A stretch of 64,000 bases of DNA from Tanytarsus gracilentus. Lineage: Eukaryota; Arthropoda; Insecta; Diptera; Chironomidae. Shown here one piece after another: positions 12,984-23,988 of the stretch. A program made the position numbers and the translations under genes. Each line of letters begins with the position of its first letter. Position 1 is the first letter of the stretch. The notes beneath the pieces were generated by a model. That model was not told where the DNA came from, did not search any database, and was given only the letters and a program-made list of their open reading frames with translations. The stretch lies in the NCBI GenBank assembly GCA_038502055.1, contig JAXRKN010000022.1, positions 1 to 64,000 of the forward strand. Direction: 5' to 3'.

Positions 12984-14076
12984 ATGTCTCGAATTTCACA
13001 ATTTTCATCTAAAAATCAATACAAAGATTTGAAAACTAAAAACCAAACCCAGTCAAAGTTTGACAAAAAGTTATCTGGAAAAAGTCTTCGTGATCTTGAG
13101 ACGATCATTTCCTCAAAACAAAAGCCTCTAATGGGATTAAGCTACATTTTTGGCCTGAGTGCTGAAAAGTTCTGTTGCGTGCTTTGTAACAAATGGTTTC
13201 ACATGAATCTTATTGTCGGTCATATCATAGGAAATTCGCATCGTGGAAAATATTGTGTGAGTAACTAGTGAGTAGTATTGTGATAGGATTATAGGAGCAG
13301 CTTCACAATGCTCTTCTTGATGAAATTTTATACGAACTCCTCGAAGTAGTAGCTGATGAAGTGAGTCCACAGAAGTTGCCAATAACTTATGTCAGAAGGA
13401 TTTTTATAAAAAACGAACTATATGTTTTTGACCAGATAAGAAATAGTCCACATGTTTGCGTGAATACAAGATCAGGGTTTGAAATAAAATTGATGAACTC
13501 GATTATGAAAAAGACGGAAGAAATTATGCATGTTATAAAACAAGTTTAAAAATTATTCTTAAATTTAATTTTCAAAATTTTAGATCTTCAAAAATTGATG
13601 ATGAAATAGTGACTTCAAACGTCGAAAAATTTACTGTTGCAAATATCAATCAACCCGCTCAAACAGTTCAAATATCGGCTTTTAATGCAGCTAAAGCTTT
13701 TCCGGAGGAAATTAACTTCCATAAGTTAATGGACGGTCTTGAAAGTTTAAAGTTAGATTGCAAACTGAATGCAAATCAGATTAAAATTCTAAGCTAGTCA
13801 GCGTTGGTTCTGGAACAAAAGTTTAAGAATACAAGTAACGTTCTGTTTATGCTTCATAAAGACTTTCTGCTCAAAGCGCGTCAGAAAATTCACGAAAGTG
13901 ACCTTGACACTGAGAGTGTCAGAAATCTTGCTAATTATGTTGTTTTAAAAATTGATGAAATGGTGACAAAAATGAACATGGAATCAATTCGAGCTACCAA
14001 GCAAGCTTCGTGTCCTGAGCTACCATCTGGAGATATTTTTAGCTCTGAGATGTCTTTTAATTTTCTAAAAATATAA
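12984..14076 (+). pseudogene. Decayed copy of the U1-type zinc-finger gene downstream
   Basis: It has the same three-part layout as the intact gene at 14695-16031. Exon 1 (12984-13256) contains CVLCNKWFHMNL...H...H, with Cys-x2-Cys and, 11 residues later, His-x5-His, the spacing of U1/matrin-type zinc fingers. Exon 2 (about 13295-13549) follows a GTGAGT donor. Exon 3 (about 13584-14076) ends with CPELPSGDIF, matching CPDPPSGDIF of the neighbour. Two lesions are visible. The exon 2 to exon 3 junction is out of phase by one base: the exon 2 frame needs phase 0 but the exon 3 frame needs phase 2. An in-frame TAG lies at 13795-13797 with homologous coding sequence continuing in the same frame after it. 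I infer a tandem duplicate that has lost function; sequencing error at both places is the alternative. Confidence 0.78.
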
Positions 14077-14694
14077 AAAATCTGAAATTATAAAATTGAC
14101 TAACAAAACTGCCTGTAATTTTTAGAAATTAAATTATAAATTCAAAACAACAAAAAAACACTGTCCATGATATGTTTATATTTTTTATTTATTTTTATAT
14201 TTTTTTTTAAAACATTTATATTTTAAAAAAAAAAAAAAAAAAATTTTATTCTTTTCCCAATTCAATGCATTAAAAATACACCATCTAACCTTGTTGATGC
14301 ATTTATTTCAAGAAATGCAAATTTTTTAAAAAGATAATAATTAATAATTGCGTTAGCATAGCACATAAAATATTTTTTACTTTAAATTTAAATATAAATT
14401 AATTTATTAAAATATTTTTATTTTTTAATTTAATCTCTTAAATTTTTTTTTAGATTACTCGAAAACTTTTTTTAAACACTCGATCAGTCCGATCAATCGG
14501 ATTGCAAAAGATTCCAAGTTAGGTGCCCTCTTAAAAATTACTCATTATTTTCAAAAAGTTGTTTAAAAGCAAATTTTACTATTTGAACCTAAAAAAGTTA
14601 AATAATTACTATTAACACGCAAATCGCTTATTCGAAGTCAAAAATTTATTCATTAAATTAATTAAATTAAATTGTTTTATTTTGCTTCTGAATA
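14077..14694. other. AT-rich spacer between the two zinc-finger copies
   Basis: Contains a 20-base A run near 14225-14245 and a small dyad near 14487-14505 (ccgatcaatcgg). Nothing else is recognised. Confidence 0.5.
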
Positions 14695-16031
14695 ATGAGT
14701 TTATATGTGGCACATTTATCGCTAACTGGACAACTTGATAATAGTTTAGTTCCAAAAGTGTTTTCATTTGTTCCAAGAGTCCATCGTGAGATTCAAACAC
14801 AATACCCTCGAAGTCGCAATAATCAACCAAAAAAGACTCTTCAATATCTTTCATCAATTATTTCATCATTTGACGAAAGATCTCTCGGTATTCAATATGT
14901 TTACGGATTGGAAAAGTTTTATTGTGTTTTGTGCGTTAAAGAAGAAAGAAATAAAGAATTTCACATGAACTTAATTGGTGGTCATGTCACTGGAAACTCT
15001 CATCGACTTGAATATTGCGTAAGTTTTTCAGGAGACGAATTTTATATGACAGTAATATTTTTTTTTTAGAAGACGCATTTTCCAGAATTGTCGGTCATTT
15101 TAGAGGACATTCATAAAAAAAATCATCATGGATTACTCAAAATTCTTCTTGACCTTATTGCAAGTGAAGTCAAGAAGTTTGACAACTCCGAACGAATTCC
15201 TACAGTAATTCATCCTAATTTAAGTGATTTTAACAAGGACTCCATTGCAAATCATCTTAAGAATCTTGATCATGTCAATCAACACACCCAAGAAGGTCTC
15301 GAAAGAGCTCTCATTGACATCGTCTTGAAAAATATTGAACAGTAAATATTTAAATTTATTCCAAAAATATTCTTACAAATTTTTTTAGGGATACGATTAA
15401 CACATCTAAAGATGTTAATGTAAATGTGAGCAAACTGGAGCGACAACGAGTCAAGAATAGCCAATGTTCTGAGTCATTCTCATCTCTTCGTGCGTCGCAA
15501 TTTAACGATGGTGACATCAATGTCGTTTCCGTTTTTAATAACTTTGAATTATTGAGGTACCATTACAATTTTGATGCTTACAAATTTAATCAACTCTATC
15601 CAGAAGTAATCGATCTTAAATCGGAGGGTAATTTGTTACAAAACGAAGACGTTAAAATATTTATATTGACCGAGTGGAAAAAAATCGAAAATACTGAATT
15701 CGAAAATGGATCTCTTAAAAATTTGGTTGAGTACACGAAATTCATGATTGATACCTTAATCCCCGAAGCTGATTCTCTCAATGTTTCCGTTCAAATGCCA
15801 TGTCCTGATCCTCCATCGGGTGACATTTTTTCTAATTACCGTGAAGAGAAGGAAAATGAAATCGAGCCTGGACTTCCAATAATTCAGCTGTCAAACTTAC
15901 AAACCAATTTAGTCACCATAACTTCTTCAGTTCCTCTACCAACAAGATTTTTTACACAAGCTTACAACTTGGCTTCAAATTCGGTGGAATGGTGTGAAGC
16001 AGTTTTTGTGGGAGTTTTAAAAATTAACTAA
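14695..16031 (+). CDS. U1-type zinc-finger protein, 412 aa, function unknown
   Basis: Three exons: 14695-15018, 15070-15341 and 15389-16031. The introns are 51 and 47 bp (phases 0 and 2), and the spliced length is 413 codons including the stop. The N-terminal third holds a single finger, FYCVLCVKEE...FHMNLIGGH...SH, a Cys2-His2 arrangement with an expanded linker after the second Cys and a five-residue His-His gap, typical of the RNA/dsRNA-binding U1-type class. The rest is charged and probably helical, with no second domain that I recognise; CPDPPSGDIF near residue 340 is shared with the decayed upstream copy and marks a conserved tail motif. The two genes are adjacent head-to-tail, so they arose by tandem duplication. 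No catalytic motif is visible. Confidence 0.75.
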
Positions 16032-16598
16032 CCAAAATTAATCATTTTAATGGTTTCTTCTGAGTTTCAACAAAATTTATGAATTTTATTTAATCTTAAA
16101 AAAATAGATTGAACAAAAAAGCGCGTATTGAAAACTAAGTGAAGAAAAAAAATAAGTGCTTTTAAGTGCATGAATACAATATTTTGATAAAAAAAAATTC
16201 AATTGGAAACAATTGATCAAAGTATATACTTGTTTGAACTTTAATTATTTTTTATAAATAAAAATATTTTAATAGGAAGATATAATTTTTTTTCATAGCT
16301 TCGCTTTATATTTTAATTTCAGCAAGAAAACTGTATAAAGCACTTCAATGTTTAGTCTTAAACTTAACTCAATTTTTATTGAAAGTTAAAAAATTTAAAT
16401 ATTTCTCTCTCTCTCTCCATAATTAAATTAATCTGGGTGGGTACATTATTTTACTTTCGATATAAAAAAATTTTAAGAGAATTAAAAAATTAGAGCAAGT
16501 TTTTAAAAATAATTCATTTCCCGCTTGAAACTGAAGCAAAACTTTTGCTTCAAAAAAACAAATATTTTCGTTTTATTTGAATAAGAAGAAGAAAATAA
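16032..16598. other. AT-rich spacer
   Basis: Low-complexity AT DNA with a short CT run near 16402-16416. No gene feature recognised. Confidence 0.5.
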
Positions 16599-17624
16599 AT
16601 GAAAATAAATTTTTATTATTTTATTGGCATTTTTACACTTTTTACTCTTTGTTGTGCTTATAGACCTGTGGTTTTATTCCATGGAATTCTTTCCGATGCC
16701 AGTAGTATGGAGATTATCGCCGAGCAGATAAAACTAGTAAGTTGATCAAAAATTCTCTTTGTTTCGATTACGAAATATTTTTTTTTGGTCATCCTGGCAC
16801 AGAAGTGTACATAATAGATAAATGAACGAACTGGCAGAGTCTTGAGAATGCTTTAAGTCAAATCGACTCGTTCTTTGATGATTTTGATGAGAATTTTAAG
16901 AAACATCCCGATGGAGTTCATGTGCTTGGATATAGTCAGGGTGGATTGCTCGGTAGAGGATTCAATTTTATAAGAATCACAAAGTGAAAAAGTTTATTTC
17001 TCTAAGTAGTCCTCAAGGTGGACAGTTTGGATGTAAGTTCATAATAATTTTTAAAACATTAAATCTTATCGCGCTTCATTTCAGCCGCATTTCTTCATTT
17101 AATTTTTCCAACTCTCGTCGCCTCGAATGCCTACGAACTCTTTTATTCTCGAACAAAAACATAATATAAACACACTTCAGTTGGCAATTATTGGGTTGAT
17201 CCACACCAACGACAGCTATACCTAAAGTATAGCTCTTTTTTACCTTACATTAATAATGAAGTTCTTTGCACAAATTCAACTCAATTTCGTGATAATTTAT
17301 TAAGACTCGAGAAAATGATTTTAATTGGTGGACCAAACGATGGAGGTTAAGAACTATTCTTGATTTTTGCAAATCTAGTGCTAAAAATATTTATATTACA
17401 GTCATCACACTCCATGGGAGAGTGCTCATTTTGGCTTTTATGATGAGAATCTCACTGTTGTTCCGCTCAGAGATCGTCCACTCTATACAGAAGATGTGAT
17501 AGGACTTAGGCAACTTGATGAGGATAAAAAACTTGAATTGGTTACAGTTCCTCATATAATTCATATTGCATGGCATCTAAATCGAACGCTAATTAATGAA
17601 ATAATTCTTCCACATTTAGACTGA
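16599..17624 (+). pseudogene. Decayed lysosomal palmitoyl-protein thioesterase 2-like gene
   Basis: Order of matches: a signal peptide followed by YRPVVLFHGILSDASSM (16599-16736), HPGTEVYI, the nucleophile motif GYSQGG, VKKFISLSSPQGGQFG, NYWVDPHQR, LIGGPNDG, SAHFGFYDENLTVVP and a C-terminal VPHIIHIAWH. This is the order of PPT1/PPT2 alpha/beta hydrolases, with Ser, Asp and His all traceable, and the SSPQGGQFG and FGFYDEN blocks favour PPT2. Lesions: TGA in frame near 16825; a frameshift near 16960 just after the nucleophile; TAA after FYSRTKT near 17162; a frameshift of two bases just after the last intron near 17405; and no usable AG before the HPGT exon near 16790. Introns at 17033 and about 17347 keep GT-AG ends, so this is a degraded genomic copy, not a retrocopy. 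Several lesions make sequencing error unlikely. Confidence 0.85.
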
Positions 17625-17729
17625 ATTTAATTTTTCCAAAGTATAATATTTAAAAAGTTTTTGTGAGTGAAAATTAAAAATAAATGTAATTTTTTTACTA
17701 AATTCTTTTGATATGATTTATTCAGATAT

Positions 17730-19214
17730 TTAGAATTCGTCCTTTGCAAAAGGATGATCACGATGGTTGACTGCCCTGAAAATTTTAAATTCTTATCGAA
17801 AAATTCAATTGTATTTTCATCAAAACTCACTTTGACTCGGGACAAAGTCTTCTGTTACAATCCATTTCATCAATTGCCTTCATCTCCTCATCGCTCAACT
17901 CAAAATCAAAAATATTAAAATTCTCAACAATTCTCGAGTTTGTGACTGTCTTTGGAATGACAACAATTCCTCTTTGCACTTGATATCTCAAAAGCACTTG
18001 ACCGGCAGTCTTTTTATGCTTTTTAGCAATGCCAAGTATTATTGGTTCCTCAACTAACAAAGGTTCACCCTTTTCAGCCCATGGCCGAGCTGGACTGCCG
18101 AGAGGCGAGTAAGCGGTGATTAAAATGCCATTTGATTCACAAAAAGTTTTAAGACGTGACTGATTAAGATAAGGGTGACATTCAATCTGATTAACGACCG
18201 GCTTGATGCGACCTTAAAAAAATTAGAATCTTAATCAATTTAAAAAAGAAACAATTGTTGACATACAATTTTCTAAAATTCTCTCAATTTGTCGCTTGTT
18301 AAAATTCGACAGTCCAATTGATTTTACTTTTCCAGTATTCACTAAGCTCTCCAAAGCCTTCCAAGTATCCACAAAATCGACTCCTCCATCAACAAACTCA
18401 TCATTCACTATCGGAAATAAATTTGCTCCATCTTCTTTGTAACTCATTGGCCAGTGAATTAAGTACAAATCAATGTAGTCGAGTTGTAGATTTTTTAAAG
18501 AAGTCTCGAAAGCACCAGAAACTAAATCTGGATGATGAAAAGTGTTCCAAAGCTTCGTTGTGATGAAAATATCTTCTCTAAATTATTGAAAATGATTAGA
18601 AAATAAATTTAACTTAATTTATTACCTCTTCACAATCCCATTTTTAAGTTTTTCCTTCAGAGCATTTCCAACTTCATGTTCATTTCCATAAACGTGAGCG
18701 CAATCAAAATGCCGATATCCTACATCAATTGCATCTTTAACAGCTTGCTCCACTTGACCTGGCGGTGACTAAATTTGTGTAAATTAAAATGAAAAAAAAA
18801 GAATGACACAAACAGAGATGGGATTTTACATTGTAATCGAATAAAAATTACATTAAATTCCAAAAATTACTATATTAATTATATTTTTATACAAGATTCA
18901 TAAAAATTTCCCAATTTTTTTAATCGCCCATCTCTGGACACAAAACACGCGTTTCTCAAGGTCATGAGGGAGTGATTCAACTTTTTACAAAATATTTATA
19001 AAAGATATTACAAAAAGCACTTGATTGATAAAATAAAAAAGGTTGAAGTAGAAAAATAAAATTTATGATAGTGATTGAATTTTTAAAATTTTAGCTAAAA
19101 AATTATTTTTTTACATTAAAAAAATATAAGACTAATTATTAATTCACTAACGTTCCAAGTTCCTAAGCCAAAAATTGGCATTTTCAAACCATTATTGAGT
19201 GTCAGCCGTTCCAT
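17730..19214 (-). CDS. Aldo-keto reductase (AKR1B-like), 314 aa
   Basis: Five exons on the minus strand: 19152-19214, 18626-18768, 18267-18577, 17831-18212 and 17730-17775. All junctions are GT-AG and the sum is 315 codons. The product is a full-length NADPH-dependent aldo-keto reductase: start MERLTLNNGLKMPIFGLGTW; GYRHFDCAHVYGNEHEVG with the catalytic Asp and Tyr; FITTKLWN with the catalytic Lys; LYLIHWP with the catalytic His; IGLSNFN; VVNQIECHPYLNQ; the cofactor-phosphate motif IPKTVTNSR; and the tail AVNHRDHPFAKDEF. It should reduce aldehydes or ketones in the cytosol; the substrate cannot be read from sequence. The last coding exon is only 46 bp and is easily missed, since without it the protein would end early at PESK. 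Intron 1 hosts a MITE at 18813-18936. Confidence 0.93.
18813..18936. mobile_element. hAT-type MITE, 124 bp, with intact 8-bp target duplication
   Basis: Begins CAGAGATGGG and ends CCCATCTCTG, a perfect 10-bp terminal inverted repeat. It is flanked by GACACAAA on both sides (18805-18812 and 18937-18944), an exact 8-bp target-site duplication. An 8-bp duplication and a CAGNG terminus are hallmarks of the hAT superfamily. The interior is AT-rich (attacatt words) with no coding capacity. It lies in intron 1 of the aldo-keto reductase gene. Relatives are at 27263, 29871, 30700 and 40380. Confidence 0.93.
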
Positions 19215-19430
19215 CGTTTCTTAATCTTTACACTTGAATAGTTCTTTACAGACTGAAAATAAAAATAACTCTCTCTTACAGACTTATTTCGAAAATAATG
19301 ATGCCACTTTAAAAAATAATCAACTCCACTTTCATCATTTGTTTTCCAATTTATGATAAAAAGACGATTGGCACTTGAATATCAAATTGTCATTAAAAAT
19401 CTAAATTAAAAAATATTTATTATTTTTTTT

Positions 19431-20927
19431 TTAATTTTTTTTTATTATTTTACACTGAATTTTATTTTTTTCACTTAAAATTTTCGACAGCTTTTTTTGC
19501 TCTTCAAAAATTTCATGGTCAATTTCCAATTTTATAAATTTCAAGTTCAATTTTTGTTTCGTGATAAAATCAACAACTTTGGCAGAAAGTTTGAAACCAA
19601 AGTTTACGGAAATTTCTTCAAGATATTTTAATTCTTTTAAAATTTTTAGAAAATTTTCGCTCGTAATTGAAATTTCATCCATGAAATCTTCATCGTCACC
19701 CTCTAGTTGAATTTTTTTCAAGTTTTTACAGCTCAAAATTAAATTCAAAAAACTTTCAACTCGACAAATATTTATCGGCTCATTGATTAAAATCTCCTCG
19801 ATTGAATTCAAATTTAGTTGACTATCAAATTCACCTAATCCAAATTTTATCTGTAAGTGTTTCAAATTTTTAAGATATTTTGAGGCAACTTTGAGAATCT
19901 GATACTCAATATTTTCTTCTTCACTTTGTATCGTCAATTTTTCAATGTTCAAGCAGGTTTGAAAAATTTTCTCAATGTTATTGAGAGCATTTTCTGTTGT
20001 ATCCTTGTTGTAGAGCTCTAATGAGAGATGTTTGATGGTTTTGTTAACTTTATCGGTGTTTTGAAAAGTTTCAGGGATGGTAATCGTTAAATTTTCAATA
20101 TTCATTTCAAAAATGGCAAATTCAATTTCATTACTGAAGTTTTCGCTCAAAATTCGAAGAAACTTTAAATTATCTTTTTGGGTGCTGAGAAATTGTTTGA
20201 AATTTAAATCAAAGCATTTTTTTGAAATCATCAAGTCAACATCTAAAGAAATTAATTTCTGAGAAAGTTCAGGGAGAGAAAATTTATTTCTTTCGTGGAG
20301 AAAATTGTCAAATTTCAAATATTTTAAATTTGGATAATTTTTAAGAAATTTTTCTGTAGGAGTTTGAGATTTCATTGAAAGTTTTTTCAATTTTGGTGCT
20401 AAAATTTTTGGTTCTATGTTTGATTTCACTGCATCCTCAATTGTAATGTTGAGCTCTTTTAAATTTTGAAACATTATTACCCGTGGTGTTCCTGATTGCT
20501 TATTGTGATTACACTTAAACGATAATTTTTCAAGATTTGCAAATCTCGAAGCGTTTGTAGTAAATTTTTCCCATACTCCAAAATTAAAATTAGCAATTTT
20601 AATGTTTTCCTTGTGATATTCTAGAATTTCTTCTGGAAAATATGTTCCATGGAGATTTACGTCAATATTTTGATAACAAAGATCACGATACTTCTGAAGA
20701 GCTTTTTTCGTATGCAATCCAGCATCAATTTTAAGCACGACGTCTTGATAAAGCCAAGAATTTTGGTCTATTAAGTTCATCCATCTGAAAATTTAAATGA
20801 AAAATTAAATAAAAAGTAAAACACTTTTAATTTCTTACCTTTGAGAGACTTTTCGAGCATTGATCAGTGCTTGCTCATCCAACATTGAAAATATTTCAAG
20901 AAGAACATCATCAACTAAAAATGCCAT
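19431..20927 (-). CDS. F-box protein with leucine-rich repeats, 480 aa
   Basis: Two exons, 20839-20927 and 19431-20784, separated by a 54-bp intron; together they make 481 codons. The N-terminus (about residues 1-40: LVDDVLLEIFSMLDEQALIN, then ARKVSQRW) is an F-box, the Skp1-binding part of SCF ubiquitin ligases. The remaining 430 residues are irregular leucine/lysine/asparagine-rich repeats (NLKEL, LKKLSM, NLKYLKF, NLKHLQI), consistent with a curved LRR substrate-binding surface. A role as a substrate receptor follows from the architecture; the target is unknown. Families of such diverged F-box/LRR proteins expand rapidly in insects, so no one-to-one name is offered. Confidence 0.85.
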
Positions 20928-21337
20928 ACTCTGTTTTTTTAAATTTTTTGTTGACGCTTGATGCCGTTGATACTGACTAACCAATCTCTAAATTTTAAAG
21001 ATCTTTTTATTCATTTATGCTGATAATCTTCAGAAAATATTTCAGGTAATTTTTTTGTTTGTTATTGTTGATTTTCCCTCCATTATTTTTTAGTTCTTCA
21101 TGTTTTTAGTACACTTTTGATGTTTTTCGAAACATTCTTGCTTTATTTTTAAACAATTGTGAACTTTTGAAAAATCCCTGAATTTAATATTTAAAAAATT
21201 GAAAAAATAAGCTGTTAAACATTAATGCATGCTTGTGCAAAAGAACAGAAAAAAATAAATTAACAATTTTTGGAATATTTTTTTTATTTTTCCTACATAT
21301 TTTTTGATAATTTTTTCATCTAAAAATTAAAAAACGT

Positions 21338-23988
21338 TTATTTTACACCATCAAGCCAGGGGTGTTGAAGGCATTGATGTGCAGTGGCTCGCAAAAGTGG
21401 ATTGAACTCGAGCATGGGTAATATAAAGTCTGTAAACTTCCGCGCATCTTCCGTTGGCCATTCATATTTCTCAGTAAGTACATTGTAAAGACTCCAAGTT
21501 TTGAGTTTTGTGATGTTTCGAAGATGACCTGATTATTTTTAAATTTTTGAGTTAAAATTTAGTACGTTTATTTTATTTCTCACCATAACTCGTAAAATAT
21601 CTAAGTCCATGTTTTCCTCGCATTATGAGACTTGCAGGAATCGCACCGAGGAGCTCAATGATGTGCGCCAAATGATCTTCATCACGCGAATAATTTTCAC
21701 CCGAATGAGGATCGAAAAGATAATCTCCAGTTGCAAGTTCAAATACCAAGCATGCCGTACTCCAAATGTCGGCCGAGTAATTATATGGAATCCCAAGAAG
21801 AACCTCTATAGAGCGATACTGTCGAGTTTGGATATCATCAGTGAAATGAAAGTGCTAAAATGGAAAAAGGTTTAAATTTTCCTTTAAAAATATTTTTTTT
21901 TGATAAAAGCTCACGTCAAAGCACGCGTTTCCGAGATCAGCAATTTTGACTTTAATATTTGGATTGTTGAGTAAACTTTGCAGCACTCCCGAGTAAGAAA
22001 TCTGCTTGCTACTTAATTTCGAAAGTTTAAATGGCAGTTTTGGCTAAACAAAGATTTTTTTTTTAAATTTAGAATTATAAAAAAAATTGAACTCACTTTA
22101 TTCTCACTATCACTTGTGACACTCGATATCGGATTACTTCCTATCGTCATGCTTCCTTTTCTCTGTTGCTCGACTCTGTACCTTATCAGATCACTCACGC
22201 TTCCATCAATATCTAACTCCGATTTGTTCAAACTCGTATTGGATGCTCTCAATTGATGATGTTGATGATCATCTCGCAAGAAAGTCATACTAATGTTGAT
22301 GGAGAATAAAAAAATTTTAATACATTTAATTAGGAATTTTAATGAAGAGTGTAAAGAACCTTTCTAGCAGCAAAGATGACGACGTTGTTGTCGTACTCGA
22401 TGAAGCACCAATGATCGCATCATCATCTGACTCGAGGCTATTTGCTATTGGGTTAGAAGATGAAAATTCATTCTGAGGTGTTATGATGGTGGTGGCATGT
22501 GACGGTGCCGATGGAGATGGAGATGGTGATTTTTTTGAACGCTTTTCTAATGTGCTTACTATAAAATTTTGAAAATTGAAGGGAAAATTTTTGAAAAAAA
22601 AATATGAGTGTGGAAAAATAAAATTTTTTTGTGAATTATTTTGAAGAGTGAAAAAGTTACCATAAGAATCTGGAAACCAGTCGCCGTATCCACGATTTTT
22701 GAGGTCTTTTATGGCTTCATCAATTTGCTGATTAATGGATGCTGCATTGTCCATGACAATTAGAATGTTTTCTGGTTTCACATCAGTGTGAATTATGTGA
22801 CATTTTGTGTGCAGATAATCAAGACCTTTTAGTACCTATAACGCATTTTTATTATTTCTAACGTTTTTTTTTAATAAAACCCATTAATTTTTACCTGTTT
22901 TACGATTGACTTGACCTGCATAATGGCCAAACCTTGATAATTATTTTTAACAATCAATTTATACAGCGAACATCCAAGTGCCTCAAACACCAAGCAAGTA
23001 TGGACTCCGTTGACACCACGTACTGTAAAGTGATTCAACAGCTTAACGATTCTTTCATGATGAGCATCAAATGGATCAGCCTCCCGAATCACTTCGAGCA
23101 GTCGAATTTCATCAGCTGCCGTTTCTGTGTAATGCTGTGCAGATTTTACTACCTTTAAAGCGACATATTTTTCTTCATCAATGTCTCTACACAACCAGAC
23201 AGTTGAGAAATGACCCCAGCCCAACTTTCTGATTACTCGATATCGACTGTGAAGAATGTCACCAAGCTTGATGGGATGATAGCCGCCACGACGGTATTGA
23301 CTGACATCTTCTTGTTCCTCGTCCTCGGAACCGTAAAGTGAAGAATCTGGACTGTCCGTAATTTGCTGGAATTCATCGTTAGGCGGTACTGGAGTGCTCC
23401 TTGGTTCAGAGCTAAAATTACAGGCGAAAGTTTTATTTTTTAAATTTTATAAAAAAGTTTTTAACTTTACTCTTCTTTCACTTTCTCATCATCTTTTAAA
23501 ATCGCCACAATGGCATTTGTCGGTGTATTTATGGGCAGAATATCGTAACGATATCTTTCTTCTCTCTCTTCGACATTTAATTTTCTAATAATTTGCGAGT
23601 TTGGAGTTAGCATAACCGGACCGACACTGATACATTTTCTTCTAGGAATTCGCAACTGTTGTTTAATAACTTTTGTAGGCACTTCAAGTTGAGGCTTTGG
23701 AGGATCAACTTCACTCTCAAACGTCTTACTTTCCCAACCTGTTTTTGTACTTTCTTTCACTTTAATAATTTTATCATCAATTTTTGGATATGGCTTAATA
23801 TCCAATTTTTCAGTTGTATCATTTTCAATTGGCCTCCGAGTCAATAAAAAATTTACAATTCGAGCGAAAATGACAACACCAAGGAGGCAAAATATCAATT
23901 GAATCACTTGATTGACGGTGGTGGTGAGAATTTCCATTGAAGTGTCGAGAAGAGTGAACGTGGAGCTGTCATTGGTTTTTTGAGTCAT
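21338..23988 (-). CDS. Srpk79D: SR-protein kinase (SRPK family), short form, 730 aa
   Basis: Eight exons: 23471-23988, 22895-23411, 22661-22835, 22360-22558, 22097-22289, 21915-22043, 21584-21854 and 21338-21528; the sum is 731 codons. The kinase begins with YRRGGYHPIKLGD and the glycine loop KLGWGHFSTVWL (about residue 236). It has the SRPK-specific catalytic loop IIHTDVKPENIL (HTD in place of HRD), the SRPK-typical DLGNAC in place of DFG, and DIQTRQYRSIEVLLG. Between the lobes lies the usual low-complexity spacer (SKKSPSPSPSAPS, poly-T/S). SRPKs phosphorylate RS-dipeptides of splicing factors, and in flies Srpk79D also controls active-zone proteins in axons. This form has its own first exon encoding 172 residues with a hydrophobic span (VIQLIFCLLGVVIFARIVNF, about residues 27-46) that could be a membrane anchor. 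The paralogue name is a best guess from the alternative N-termini. Confidence 0.93.

Noticed and set aside
14487..14505. Dyad ccgatcaatcgg as an operator or terminator
   Set aside because: Short palindromes are expected by chance and bacterial-type elements make no sense in this genome.
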